A stretch of 64,000 nt of DNA, taken from contig JADNRZ010000007.1 of NCBI GenBank assembly GCA_015501605.1, positions 248,001 through 312,000 on the forward strand. Direction: 5' to 3'. The position numbers and the translations under genes are program-made. The notes under the pieces were generated by a model. That model searched no databases. It was not told the origin of the DNA and saw nothing but the letters and a program-made list of their open reading frames with translations. Every line of letters begins with the position of its first letter. The first letter of the stretch is position 1. The DNA is from Panaeolus papilionaceus (taxonomy: Eukaryota; Basidiomycota; Agaricomycetes; Agaricales). Positions 26,452 through 39,142 of this stretch are shown in pieces.

Positions 26452-29400
26452 ATGGCTGATCATAACTTGCAATATTCCCAAATGCTTCCAAATTCATTCC
26501 TACCCCAGCAACAGCAGGCTCAGGCTCAGGCTCAGCTTCAACACCACCAGCAACAACTACAGGCTCATCAACAGAATCAACAGAATCAGCATAATCAGCA
26601 GCTACAACAACAACATCAGCAGCAGCAGCAGCAGAATCAACAATTGCAACAATTGCAGTCAGCTCAGTTAGCTGACCCAACCATGGCTGGTTCAATGGAC
26701 CCCCGGTTGTGGCAGCGTATCCAGATGCAAGGCTTTAGACAGCCTCAAGGTCAACCATCTCAACAGCAGCAGCAGCCTTCAGATATTAGTCAGGTCCGTT
26801 GTTCATTTTTTTTATCCATCGTACATCGCGCGTTCCTTCAACCCCCTCCGTGAGAGCCGCCTTGTCTCCGTTCAACTGCCCTACCTTCGATGTGGCCTTT
26901 CTTCAGTCATCCATTGTCTATGTACCTCATTATTAACCACTTACTTTCCTTTATCTAGGCCAATGCAGCCCTCATCAGGCAGGCCCAGTTGGCAGCCGCG
27001 GCTCGGGGCGGACAACAGCAGCTTGCTGTCGCCCATCAACAACTATCTCAGCAACAAGCACAACAAGGTCAACAGCCATCGTTTGGAATGCAACAAAATA
27101 TGCAACAAATGGGCCAGCATCTCGCCCAAAATCAGCCTCAACCTTTTCACGATCCCTCCAATTCCCACATGTCAGGCCAATTCCCCACAATCGGTGGCAT
27201 GCCTAATAATTCACCATCATCCATTCAACCCAGGCCCAACTCTGCTCTCAACGCAAACTATCAAAGGCAGGTTGAATTGATGATGGCGGCTCAAACCCCT
27301 CAGACTGGTCCACCCGTTCAACGGATAAACCAGCCATCACAACCTCAATCCCAGATTCGTTCCGACCAACCCCAAGCTTTCCAAAGCCCATCTCTCGCTC
27401 ATGCCACCCCTGGCGACATGTTCCCCTCTCCTGGTATGCCTCCCGATGTCCTTCATCGTCCCTCTCCGCTCCCTGTTAATCTCCAACCAGCTGCCAATAT
27501 CGTCCCAGGTCCCTCTAATCCTCAGCGCAATGGTACTTTCTCTGCATCTATAGATATGCAGCGGACAATTCAACAAATGAAGCAACATATCATGAACTCT
27601 GAGAACCAGCTCCGCGAGTTCAACACTGCTGTCATCGCCGCCAGAGGCACCCCACAGGAATCTCAACTGGCCAACAAACTTAAAGACCTCCAGAACGAGA
27701 TCCATTTAAAGAAGCAGAGATATCAGAATTTCATTACAACTGCGTATGTCCCTTTAGTCTTTTTGTAGTCCTGTTTTGCCTAATTTTTTCTAGGATACAA
27801 AGGAAAGCGATGACTGTGAACCCAGCTGGTCCATGGGCAGGACAGGGGAATCAAAACCCTGCCTTTGACCCAAATCGTCAGGCAGGGATGCTTCATCAGC
27901 AGCATCCGTCAATGTTTCAACCCCCGATGAACACAAGTGGTGCAACGCAACAACAAGCCCCATTCCCAAATCCAGTAGGAGTCCCGCCTCGTCAGATACC
28001 AACGCCGTTGCAGCAGCAGCAACAGGGACACCCAGGTGCACCACAAAATCCTGGCATGTCTTCTCCATTCACCACTGCCACTCCCAACCAGTCAATAACC
28101 GCCCCTCTGCCTTATACAGTTCCGGGACCCGTGGCCCCTGTAGGCGGAGCAGTGCCACCTCAGCCAAACCAACCCGACGCAAATGCGGCTCTACAGATGG
28201 CGTTGATCAACGGCCCCCCACCGGGTGCCCCTCCTTGCGATAAAAATCGGTTTGATAATACGCTCAGACCGCTTTTGCAAAGAAAGGGAATTAAGCTTGA
28301 ACCTCGAAATCTGATGGTGGACAACCGCCCAATCGATCCTCATGCGCTGCACGTTCTCGTCTGGCAAGAAGGTGGTCTCAACAAGGTGTGTATAGTGCGT
28401 GTAGAGTGGCTGTTGTGATTTTCTAACTTTCCTCTCGAAAAGGTCGATAGTAAGGAGCTTTGGAACGTCATTGCCGGCCGACTGGGCTTTGTACAGTTCC
28501 CGGGAACGGAGTCTGACCCACCCAAATCCGGACCTGGCATTGCCCAACAGGTGTACAACATCTACAAAGATTATCTTGCCCCATTCGAGGCATGGTACTC
28601 CCTAGGAGTGAGCGAAAACAACAAGAAGCAGCTTCATGCCCAGATGGCGACGTTCCGGTGGACACCTCAGCAGATGCAGCACGTGGTTGGTCTCTCGAAC
28701 CAATCGGTGCAGGAACTACATTCGCAGGGCATCCCAGAGAAGATGATCCAATTCATCGAGCAGAACCGTGCCAGTTTACAGCGAAACTATCAAGAGCAGC
28801 GGTTGTTTGCTAATCGGGTTCGGAGTCAAATCGGTCAGGAAGGCCCAGGTGGAGGTAGCACGGATCAGCAACCTGGAGGTCCTGCACCTCCAGGCGTGGC
28901 CGCTCCGGTCATGGGTCCGTCCGCGTCCTTCAACCCTGGTATGCCAGTCAATCAAATGGCGTTGAGGCAACAACAATTCTTGCAGCAACATCAAGCGAAT
29001 CAAATTCAGCAGCAGATCAATCAGCAGAACCAACAGAACCAGTCTGGCCAACAACAACACCCTCAGCAACAGCAACCCAACATGGGCATGCCTGGACGAC
29101 CGATGATTCCACAACTCATGAATGGCAATGCTATGGTTGGGCGTCCACTCCCGATCGGTCAAGGTGGTAAATTGCAACATAGTCATTACATGCAACTTTT
29201 CATGAAGGCGAGACAAGAACTTGCGGCAGCCAGTAAGTACTCTCTTTCTGCCTTTGACATAGCGCTCATGATCATTTTTTGCATTAGTGGCCACCATGAA
29301 TGTCGATGTTCCGCCAGACCAACGCATAGAGTTCAATCACACTTTGGAAACAGTTCATAGAAGCATCAGCGATGAGCCCAGGATGCAGATGTTTTTGCAT

Positions 29401-31023
29401 GTTGCCCAGAATTTACCTAACCAGGAGGGTGTTTTGAAGAGGCTTGCGCATATCGTAAGTTCATTTTCTTTGCTTACAATACTTTCTTGACAACTTTCCT
29501 TTTAAAAAAAGACGGCTGCGGCAATGCACCAGCGAACGCTCCTGTCCAACTCGACGACTCCTCGGTATATTGTCAGCCTGGACCAACTCAAGCTCATGTC
29601 CAGCGATGTTACAAAGATGCTGGACTTGATGAGCGCCTCGCTTACAAAGAACCCACAGGTGATTCAGCAAATTGGTGCCGCAGGACCCACTCTTTTGCAG
29701 CAGCAGCAAATGATGAACCAGCAACAAGTTGCTCAAGCGCAAGCTCATCAAGCTCAGCAGCAAGCACACCACCAGCAACAAGGAGGTATGATGGCAGGGC
29801 CCATGGTTGTTCCACAGAACCCGATGATGCCACCGACAGAGATGCCACAGCAGCCACGTCTTCCCGTACAACATCCCCCTATGGCTGGTCCACAACAACC
29901 ACCTCAAACGATGGCCCAACAGCCGCCACAGCAGCAGCAGATGCAACATCAGGTCCAAGCGGCAAGACCCCCAACACAACCGCCACAGCAGCCATCAAAG
30001 GCGAAACAAACACCCAAGATGCGTCCTTCATCTGCGGCTGGTATAAATACGCCGTCTCCTGCACCTATGGCTTCAACGCCTGGACCTAGTGCTGCCACTC
30101 CTACTGCTGTTGCGGCATCGCCCCCTTCGTCGACCAAATCACCCAAAGGTCGGCCAGCACCCAAACCCAAACCGCCGCCTACGCAGAAACGCCGGGCATC
30201 CAAAGCCACATCAATCACAACTGCTCCGACACCCGAAGCAACCAATCAGTCTACTGCATCTACACCGAGTGCGGGAACAAAGAGACCCAGGGAAGAGGAA
30301 GCGACGTCAAGTTCTAGTGGCACAGGGATGACACCGAGTGGCTCTGAAGCAGGTCCAGCAGCCGTAAACGAACCTTCTCCACCGAAACGAATCAAGACGG
30401 AGTGGACGTCTCCGCAGAGTGAAGCGGCGAGGATTAAGAACGAAGCTGTGGAGAGCATCAAGACGGAGGATGAGGCTGGTGCATGGTTTACACAAGTGAC
30501 GGATTTCATCAAATCTTTGGCGCAGAATGGGACGAGTGGGCAGGAGATTACAACAGATATTTCGGATGCTTTGGATATGCTGCTTAAATGCCCAAATCCG
30601 GTGGAAGGAATTGACGCGTCGCTAGTGTTCGGAGAGTCATCTGCGGCGGGAGCAGCAAGGGAGGGATCGCCTTCTGCTGGAGGCGGGAATGATACCTTTG
30701 AAGAATACATCGATTTTTCGTTTGGGACTCTTGACGATGAAGAAACCAATTCGGTTGCCCCGACACCGGATATGGTGTCGTCATCGTCGACCAATCCAAG
30801 CCCGGAATCGAATCATGATCCAGATACCACCACGAATCAGTATACATCGCTGACTACCCTTGCGGATGCCAAGGATGATCAGCAAGACCCACTAGCATTG
30901 TCGGTTTGGAAGGATATTGACGGAGGGGAAACGTCCTACTACCAATCTATTGGTTGGAAATGGGATTCGATGATGCCTTCGTTGGAACCGTCTTGGCCAA
31001 TTATGAATAATACCGTTCCATAG
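26452..31023 (+). CDS. SWI1: ARID-domain SWI/SNF subunit (Swi1-like)
   Basis: Large Gln-rich nuclear protein, probable ARID subunit of a SWI/SNF remodeller. The start at 26452 gives MADHNLQYSQMLPNS, followed by long polyQ/Gln-Ala tracts (LPQQQQAQAQAQLQHHQQQL). A helical block (IDMQRTIQQMKQHIMNSENQ) precedes the ARID: RPIDPHALHVLVWQEGGLNK, VDSKELWNVIAGRLGFVQFP, IAQQVYNIYKDYLAPFEAWY. A downstream helical region (WTPQQMQHVVGLSNQSVQEL, FIEQNRASLQRNYQEQR) is followed by more Gln/Pro-rich sequence and Ser/Thr/Pro segments. The acidic C-terminus ends SWPIMNNTVP. Seven or so introns, one of about 168 nt at 26791-26958. A Mediator subunit was considered because of the Gln content, but the ARID settles it. 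Confidence 0.85.
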
Positions 31024-31391
31024 TAATGCCTTGTTTCGTTTTTTTTCCTGCTTGATTCTTTTATTTTTCTTTGCTTTACATTTGTTCTTTTTCTCTTTTT
31101 TTCTCCCAGTTTCATTGCTAGCACTCCGTTTCCATCTACCTTTCTTATGATCTTCGCCCACTAATTTCCATTCCCACATCTGTTGGTTATTTTATTTGGT
31201 CGGTTTTCTCTCTCTCGTCTCGGAACCGATGGTTTTTTCTTCCCTACATTTACATGTTGTGGTTGTGTCTTGTGTTTCTTCCATATCTCCATATCTCCCT
31301 CTGTCGATGTTGTTACTAGTACATGAACCGGCTCTAGCTGCTGTTTGTATTCTTATATTGTTGTTCTAGCTTGCTATCGATTTCTTGCTCA
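31024..31391 (+). other. Intergenic, T-rich 3' region of the SWI1-like gene
   Basis: About 368 bases, pyrimidine-rich (for example 31040-31110 and 31200-31300). It should hold the SWI1-like 3' UTR and the phosphatase promoter. No exon recognised. Confidence 0.4.
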
Positions 31392-34300
31392 ATGACAGAA
31401 CCTCCGAAATCACCTACTGAGCGTTACATAAGCCGCGATAGTAATTTCATTGATCAAGCTAAATGTAGGTTCGTAAACCTATGTTACCGTAAACTAACAA
31501 CACGCAGGAACGTGTTCCTCACCTTTCTGTGATGCAAACTTCTCTTCCATCCACTTCACTTGCCAATAGTACCAACAATCTTCAGTCTAAGTCTAGTCGG
31601 AAACAACAACACGGTGAGTTTTATCTACCTCCTGATAACTCTGTAGGTTGACAACCAAGGACAGGACTTTCACAACAAGTTCCCCTCAGAAATCATGGAT
31701 ATCCTTCATCTCCTTCTTTAGGGAGTCATAGATCCAACATTTCTGTTCATCAGGGAGATAGGAACGGGAATTTTTCACCTCGGATAGATTCGACAACTCC
31801 AGCTTTAACTCCTCCTGGCAAGACAGAGAAGCAGAAGGATTTTATCCCAGATTTCTTGAAGATCAGGATGTTAACGTGGAATATGCACGACTCGCTGCCA
31901 AAGGTGTGCCGTGAATCAGATTGATTTGATACAAACAAAATCTCATCGAATGCGCGGTTCCTATAGGGCGACCTGGAGGAGCTGTTTGGCAAGGTCCCGA
32001 CCTGCAACAGTCAGTTAGCGGCGTCCTCCATTCAGTCATTGTCATTTCAATCTGAGAATTTCCACCCTTATCATTTGGTTGTTGTGTAAGTACCATTGAT
32101 TTGCCACAAGTTGGCCTGGGTTGTGATATTGCCATCATTAGTGCTGGTCAGGAATGTCCGACACCCTCTGGTGAGTGGAAGTCCCACTGTTCGCGCCAAG
32201 TACTCGTGCTGACCTTAAACCGACAGGGATACCCATGGGTCTGACAGCAGGCTTTAAGAGGGGTGACAAGGACCGTGAAAAGTCAAAAGAGCAAGATACT
32301 GAGAAGCCGCATCATCATCACCATTCCAGAACTAGGGACAAAGAGAAGAATGACGCCGACGATGATGACCACCACCATGATACGATTGGATGGACATCCA
32401 TGGTGGAGGATTGGCTTTGTCAAGCAGGAGGGCCCCCAAGTCGTGCAGGATCTCCTACCACGGCGGATGTCAGTCACCCGAAACCTTTGATGAGGCAAAA
32501 GTCGACCAAGGACACTCGCCGAGGGCCCTATCAGCTCCTCACAAAGGAGCGCTTGATGGGCATATATATGGCTATCTACATTCATCGCGATCTCAAATCT
32601 TCAGTCAAAGGTATACCGATTCATGGTTTTTCGGTTTAAATTTATTCATGTTGTCGATTTCAAGGTATGTCGAAATCAGCTGTCACAGCTGGGCTCATAG
32701 GCGGTCGAGTTGGGAACAAGGGTGGTGTGGGGATCAGCCTGAATATTGCCGGGACCACGTTCTTGTTCTTGAATTGCCATCTGGCAGGTATGTGTCTTGA
32801 ATTGCGTGAGTACTCATTGGCACTTACAATGCTGGCCCATTAGCTCATGAAGGACGAGTAAATCACCGGTTAGCAAATTTATCCAAAATAAAGGTGCGTA
32901 ATATAATTGTCGACGCGAAGAGTGCTTCATTTGGATACAGGGTGAACTTGAGGTCAACGACTTTTTGGAAGAAGACGACCCCCGGAAAGGGGCTGAAGGT
33001 ATGGTTGATATTTTACGGACTCTGGAATTCAGTATCTGACCTTCATGACAGACATCACTGATAGATTCGACTTTACCTTCCTATGCGGGGATTTAAACTT
33101 CAGGCTAGATATTTCCCGGTTACATGCCGACTGGTTGATATCACGACAAGGCCAGTTCTGCGCCTTGTTTATGTAACCCTTGACTAATCACCTTCCTTCA
33201 GAGTACGCGCAGGCTTTTGCTTTCGACCAGCTGAACAAAGTTATGAAAGAAGGGAAAGGCTTCGAGGGTTTCCAAGAAGCTCCGATTAATTTCCCCCCCA
33301 CTTTCAAGTATGATGTACTGCGCACCATCAAACATTCCAAGAGGTCCAATTCTATCCTCTCACATATTGGGGAAAAATCAGCACGCCTAATGTACAGGGA
33401 GAGCCATGAAGAGTCTTCGGACGACGAAACGTCCTCGGTATCATCTGTCTCAGGGAGTTCTGTCAGCTCTCAGGCAGCAGGGGAGACTGGTCTCGATAGT
33501 GACGCTCATTTTTACTTGGAGCCAACAACGCAGAGTGGCCATCCATCTGCAAGCAAGGTCTCCGTGGCGTCAAATGCTGCACATCATGCTAAGCGCAAAT
33601 TCATCTCCCTGCTTTCACCCTCGATTTCCTCCCCGAAATCCTCTAAAAGCAAATACACCAACACACAAGGCACAAGTTTGCCGTCTACGCCGACACCGAT
33701 GGGCCCTAATAAATTCTCTCACTCGTCTCCTCAGTTACCACCGCCAGCATTAGATGAAATACCTGCCAAGAAACGCTTTATGCGCCCAGCCCCTATGATT
33801 CTAGTCAACTCTACAGGTGCTACGGCCGGCGAAATAACCGAGCCTCAGGATGAAAAAGGTGTCTACGATTCATCTCATAAGAGACGGGTGCCCAGCTGGT
33901 AGGCGTGATTTCTTATAAAGCTCAGAAATTGTGTTAAGCACCCTATACAGGTGTGACCGCATCTTATGGAAGACTACCATCGCCCCGGATGCCATCGATG
34001 ACGGGGATGATCACGCTGAAACCCCAGGAGACAAGTCTCGAAGTAAAGTTGGCCAATTTTTGGTCAATACCTTTCTCCCCAGCTCTGCTCGAACCATACG
34101 GGCTGCTGACAGCAACAGCGCTGCATCGACACCAACAAACGGCACACCAAATATTTCATTGTCCAAGGCTTCTGGTATCAGACCAGTAACCCCTTTACGT
34201 GGATCACCCAGTCGTGCGCGTTCAAAGGATGCTCCACAGAGCAGAAGTATGGACGGCGAACCAGCCTCCATTAGAACCAGCCGAGACCAACATGTGCGGA

Positions 34301-34635
34301 GGTCTATGACAACATTTTCTCCCCCCCCAACGGCCCCACTCCCAGGGGAGCCTACCTGGCGCTCTACTGTTGGTAGCGAAACCTTGGCCACACCGAATCC
34401 TTCAACGCCTGACAGACCGCACTCAGCTGCTATTTGGAGGTTTATTCCATCATTTCTAACACCAACTAGCCAGGCAGCGGTGGTGGAGAATCCCTTTGTG
34501 CCTAATCTGCCTCGCCCACACAGGGGGGATATTGTCTGTATTGCCTATGACACATTGGACGATCGTGGTATGCGACGTTTAGAAGGTCGCAGTGATCATA
34601 GACCAGTCATCGGGTCGTATCTCGTTTATCTCTGA
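31392..34635 (+). CDS. Inositol polyphosphate 5-phosphatase catalytic-domain protein
   Basis: Removes the 5-phosphate from phosphoinositides or inositol phosphates. The start at 31392 gives MTEPPKSPTERYISRDSN. Motifs in order: LKIRMLTWNMHDSLP, LLTKERLMGIYMAIYI, GGRVGNKGGVGISLNI, FLFLNCHLAAHEGRVNHR, DFTFLCGDLNFRLD, INFPPTFKYD, RRVPSWCDRILWK and GRSDHRPVIGSYLV. The active-site residues of the exonuclease/endonuclease fold (Asn in WNMHD, His in NCHL, Asp and Asn in GDLNF, Asp-His in SDHRP) are all present. Three low-complexity insertions interrupt the fold: an acidic-His segment near 32260-32480, about 190 residues between PPTFKYD and RVPSWCDR, and about 150 residues after CDRILWK. No Sac1 or SH2 domain. 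About ten introns; the one at 33151-33201 is GC-AG. Confidence 0.92.
33151..33201 (+). other. GC-AG intron in the 5-phosphatase gene
   Basis: CACGACAAG|GCCAGT ... CCTTCAG|AGTACG, 51 nt. It joins ADWLISRQ to EYAQAFAFDQL in the frame of the catalytic domain. The three nearby GT dinucleotides are all in the wrong phase for this acceptor. Confidence 0.7.
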
Positions 34636-35026
34636 TCCTTGACTGTTGTTTTTCTCCCACTCTCATCTACACAAAGGACATTTATTGGATGCTTATACCA
34701 GGACGCATTAATCTAGAAGGTTTTTCACACTGAAGCTATGTATGATACTCCTGTTGGTATTTTTCTGCTTGCCTTCCATTATGAAAATTGTACCCCACAT
34801 GTGCTTTGCCTGAAAAGTTGGCATTGTCCCGAGCATATGGATAATGACACTTATAACATGATGTACTGGTTTATTCATTGCTTGCCCCTGTCTGTTACTC
34901 CTTGTAATTTTGGTCATGATCTGAGCGAGGAAAACGAAGCGGTTACGTAACGCGATAGACCAAAAACCCAGACCATGAAAACCTTTGATCCTTCTCAACT
35001 CACTATCCATCATCATCGCTGTAATC
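34636..35026 (+). other. Intergenic between phosphatase and MED22
   Basis: About 391 bases. A 70-codon plus frame at 34738 has no motif. It is likely 3' UTR and MED22 promoter; no clear TATA box. Confidence 0.35.
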
Positions 35027-35655
35027 ATGTCAGAGGTTCCACAGACAGATGTGTCTCGTCCTTCAGCACTCCCCACCGCCAATCTCTTGCACCATCGGAC
35101 TGCAGCAGCAGCCCAGCCAGCTCTTGACCAAAATTCTGCCCAATATCTGGATGCAATTGAGGAGGAATGGAACAAAAAGGTCGACATGGAGGTTGAAACC
35201 CTCGTCGATGGAATGGTGGACCTGGTAGGCTTGGCTTCGGTAAGTTCATTTCTTAGAAGATTTTATGACGCGTTTTCCTCTCATCCTGTCTTCATTAGAT
35301 TGGTGACAAGGACAAATTTCGGGTTGCCCAAGAGTCTTTCCAGGCAGAATCTCGCGCCGAATCTATGGTATAGCTCTCACCTGTGCGCTTTTGCTTCTTT
35401 TCTTACTTTCAACTATAGATCCGCGCTGCCAACTCACTTTTGTCGATCACGCATTCCATGAAACTTCTGCTACTTCTTTCAGACGAAGCTCAAATCGCGC
35501 ATCGAAGGGATGCAGAACTTAAAGCTGTTCAAGAGGAGAGGGACGACATTAAGAAGCAGGTTGCATTGCTTTTAGACGAGCTCCTCAAGGCGCCCTTCGG
35601 CACGGAATCACACTCAAGTAGATCGGTCAAGACTAACGAACAATCGAACCAGTAA
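35027..35655 (+). CDS. MED22: Mediator subunit 22 (Srb6/Surf5)
   Basis: Small head-module subunit of Mediator. Three coding exons; the start at 35027 gives MSEVPQTDVSRPSALPTAN. The core helix bundle reads LDAIEEEWNKKVDMEVETLV, DLVGLASIGDKDKFRVAQES, RAESMIRAANSLLSITHSMK and LLLLLSDEAQIAHRRDAELK. The signature IRAAN-LLSI-H-MK-LLLL-D is typical of Med22. It ends SSRSVKTNEQSNQ. Length of about 150 residues fits the family. It is convergent with the membrane coiled-coil gene, with 122 bases between stop codons. Confidence 0.85.
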
Positions 35656-35777
35656 CGGAGCACACAAGCATTTCATTTTGGGACAAGGTATGTCGATACG
35701 AATAGTAATGAATATGTGTTGTTAATAGGACTGAGGTCCTGCAGTAGAATAGCCCTCTGTTACACTCGTCTCAGGGC

Positions 35778-37263
35778 TCACTCATCCACATCAATGGTTC
35801 GTAGACGATTCAACGCGGCTTCTTCAAGCTCTCTCGCCTTAATCCTGCCCTCCTTCATCCGCTCCAAACCCATCTGGATGCTCTTCATATGAACCTCGGC
35901 TGGCACGTCGGTCCCCATCAGCTCGGGAGCAGCCACGCGCTCTCTCATATCCTCCATATCGTCACTCAAAGCTTCCAGCGATTGAAGTGTTGCGACAACA
36001 TGTACCCTGGCTTGCTTTCTGTATTCTCCCAGGTTCTGGAGAAGAGCGAGGTTCTGATGGAAATTGCGAAGTTCACGCCTATTCCCTCCCAGCTTCGTCC
36101 ACAACTGCGCCAGAACCTCCTCCTTTTCCTGTGATATAGCGCTTTCTTCACGAGCGACCACCTCATGCAGAACATTCAAGGCCATTTCAAGGTCGTCTAA
36201 TTTTTTTAAGTTCAACTCGGCCTCAACGATCAGAAGCTGCATGTGGGTGGATAGAACGCCCATGGCCTGGTCGAAGGAGCTGGTGATGACCTGTTTTGTT
36301 CTTTGTTTCGCGGTTGGATTCATTAATGCGCTAAATGACCATGGGGTGGGTTCTTTGGCCCTAGCTTGTTCGATGGAGGACATGGCATGGTCATTAACGG
36401 CCATGATACTGTGTCAAGGTTTGTTAGCAATGTAACCACATGTAATACCACTTGACAGCGTACCTATCTACTGCACCTCCAATCTTGGAACTCAATTTTT
36501 GCAATCCACGACCTGCTTTCTTTGCGTGCTGATTGAAATCTAACAAGTGGCCTTCCAAAGTCTTTTTCGCCTTCAAGTCGCTTACTCGCACCAAGGTCGC
36601 CAGATCAGCTGTGGCCATTTCGGCCCGTTTGATTTCCAGGGATAGCGCTGAGTTTCCAACTGTTTCACCCAGAATTTTTCCAAAGCTTGTGCTTTGAACT
36701 TGGGCAAGACGATCGTAGTCTGCCCATTTAGCCTTGGTAGATGTAATGGGTTGACACAGCGTTGAGTGCCTCAGACCTGGGATGCCACAAAAGGGTGAAA
36801 TTGTTTTGCGAAGCTGGAACCACGCCATGCCCATGACCAACGCGAGGAGCCACATGAAGGCCAGAAGCTTGAGCGGGCGCTTTAACATGAGTATCGCAGA
36901 CTTGATGATGTCGAACGCGTATTCAGCAACGAACAGACTGCCATCTTTAGCGTGGTTTACGACGTTGTTCCTATTGACAATCGACTCTTGAGGGGTGTCT
37001 ATTGGTTTGGCTCGAGATTGGCGGATGTGTGGCACGACAGATGACCTGCGGCCTACAGTGGCGGGGAATGGTTTTCGGCGCCTCTTTGGAGTTGAGCGAA
37101 GATTGGCTTCACGAGGGTCAACGGTGCTTGGGGGCAGGGACCCATTGACAGAGATTGTCTCTTCGTCTTCCCATTCAACGTCTTCAGGAAATTCAACTTC
37201 CTGATCAGAGTTGGCAGAGGTACCCCACCCTTCAGAATTGTGCCTTCTGCTGGTAGCCGTCAT
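35778..37263 (-). CDS. Single-pass membrane coiled-coil protein of unknown function
   Basis: Two exons; the start at 37263 gives MTATSRRHNSEGWGTSANSD. The N-terminal part is acidic then strongly basic (STPKRRRKPFP). One probable transmembrane segment (LLAFMWLLALVMGMAW) lies near residue 140. The rest, about 330 residues, is helical and charged with coiled-coil character (LDDLEMALNVLHEVVAREES, MEDMRERVAAPE, MKEGRIKARELEEAALNRL), ending RTIDVDE. The basic N-terminus, one membrane helix and long helical domain recall nuclear-envelope or ER-tethered proteins, but no family is recognised and no localisation is claimed. Confidence 0.8.
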
Positions 37264-37686
37264 GTCGCGGTTGATGGGTAGATATGAATGTAATATGTTT
37301 CAGAATTTGATACAAAGGGGGATGATGAGAGATAAACCAGTATTACAAGTTCGTGGTTCAGACGACAGGTTATATATGTTGTCTGCTCGACGAAATAGTG
37401 GAATACAAGGCCAGTCTGCCTCGCCTGGTTCTAACGTGTGTGGAGTGAATGTGGTAGATCACGTGTAGCCCCTTAGTATTTCTTTCTTGGAAGTCTGATA
37501 CTCTAGTCCAACATTCCAACTGCTCACGTACAACACCCAGTTCATCATAATTTGATGCCTTCAAACTGGGGCTGACATATCTTTTGCAGTTATGCAGTGT
37601 TTGATGGAACTGACATCTGTAAAACGACTGTGTCCCCGTTTCCAAATGATTTACTTCCTTCACGTTGGCCCCACTGAGCTTTGAAG
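37264..37686. promoter_or_regulatory. Divergent promoter between membrane coiled-coil and F-box-like genes
   Basis: About 423 bases between divergent starts. A palindromic CACGTG lies at 37460-37465. Nothing else recognised. Confidence 0.35.
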
Positions 37687-39142
37687 ATGACCCCCAACAT
37701 ACTAAACCCGCCCTTGCGATCCACCAGCGTCCATGTTCCTTCAGACATTATCCTAGAGGTCATTGACAACTTAGACTCCTCAAAGGAAAAACAAACCCTT
37801 GCCGCACTTTGCCTCACTTCATCGTCCATTCGACCTGCCGCTCAGAGGAGGTTGTTCTCGTCGGTCCACTTCACCTACCTCGCGGTGCGAAATTTGATAG
37901 AAGGAACCCTCCCTCTTGATAAGGACGAAGAAACCAGCTCGTTCATATTTCTCCGCACTATTACAGAGCATCCAGATCTCGCGCAATACGTTAAACATTT
38001 TCATTTTAAACTCAACTTCATGCATAACCAGAGGATAAACCACTTAGATGTCAAGTCATCCTGGAAGGCCATCGTACCCCGTCTGACCTCCCTTCACGGG
38101 TTTCATTGGGAAGAAACACTCACAGACCCGTGGAGTACTTATAACCCAATCATGGCATCCATCATCGAGAAAGCTCTTACGTCGACAACAATCACAACGA
38201 TAACGCTCAGGAGCGTAGCATTCGTCCCGCCTTCCCTTATTACCCATTGTCCAAATCTCAAATCGCTAGACATCACTCTTGTAAAGGCCCCTACTGAAGA
38301 GGAGCAATACGGACAGGGCCCTGTCTATTTAGATACTTTGGTCATAGGTACTCGCGCATATTCGGCTGGACTAGGACAGTTCGTGGAGCTATTCAATCCA
38401 TGCTCTGCGAAAGCCCTGTCTTTGTCTCGACTTACCTCGCTTGCTATTCCAACCGATTATCTGGATGTGATGGACATATCAACTATCTTATCCTTCTGTA
38501 GTTCATCGCTAACTGACTTGGATCTCATGGTTCCCAGAACAGGTATGCTTTGACAACATTTGCATTCCTCTATGATGATCCCTGACATTTTCTATGAAAC
38601 TAGCTGTCTACCACTGCATACCGGTCGAGGCACCCGCGCCCGTCTCCCAAGTGTGTCCCATTGTCAACCTGGGCTCCCTCGTCCATCTAAAAAGGCTCTC
38701 AATCAGTGGGCGAATAAAGGCAAAATGGCTCAACAACTGGAGGCTCGAACTCGCCAACTCGCCACTCCCTTGGATAGCCCACGTCCTCGACACTTTGCCA
38801 GCAAACTACGTATCCGACTGCCGACATGATTCTCAGATTTGGTTACAGTTCGATATTGAAGACCTTTCCATTCCATCACTTGAAGCATTGCCGTGGAAGG
38901 ATGTGGTTCAATTGTTGCTGCAGCAAAAGCATAATTTTCATGACACTCGAATTGATTTCAAGTGCTACTACTTCACCTACGATAATACATTGAACAATGT
39001 GCCAAGCGACATTCCGACGAAACCAACTCTTATTCCGGAGAGAATCGACGTTCTGGCGAGGAATGCCGAGTTACAGAAACTCGGACAAAGCATCAAGTAC
39101 GATCGCACGGAGAGGCATGACTTCCGGCTCACTGGTTATTAA
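37687..39142 (+). CDS. F-box-like/LRR-type protein of basidiomycete family
   Basis: Two exons (intron about 38542-38603). The start at 37687 gives MTPNILNPPLRSTSVHVP, and an F-box-like N-terminus follows: VPSDIILEVIDNLD, LAALCLTSSSIRPAAQRRLF. The body has irregular leucine-rich segments (TTITTITLRSVAFVPPSLI, CPNLKSLDITLVK, LSRLTSLAIPTDYLDV, SSSLTDLDLMVPRT, LVHLKRLSISGRIK). It ends in a hydrophilic tail (RTERHDFRLTGY). Such proteins are greatly expanded in Agaricomycetes and are presumed SCF substrate adaptors; the target is unknown. A TTG-initiated longer frame exists but the ATG at 37687 is the natural start. Confidence 0.75.

Noticed and set aside
29487..30089. 200-codon plus-strand frame overlapping the SWI1-like gene
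   Set aside because: It is a shifted reading of the Gln-rich region; the in-frame exon continues the Swi1-like protein.
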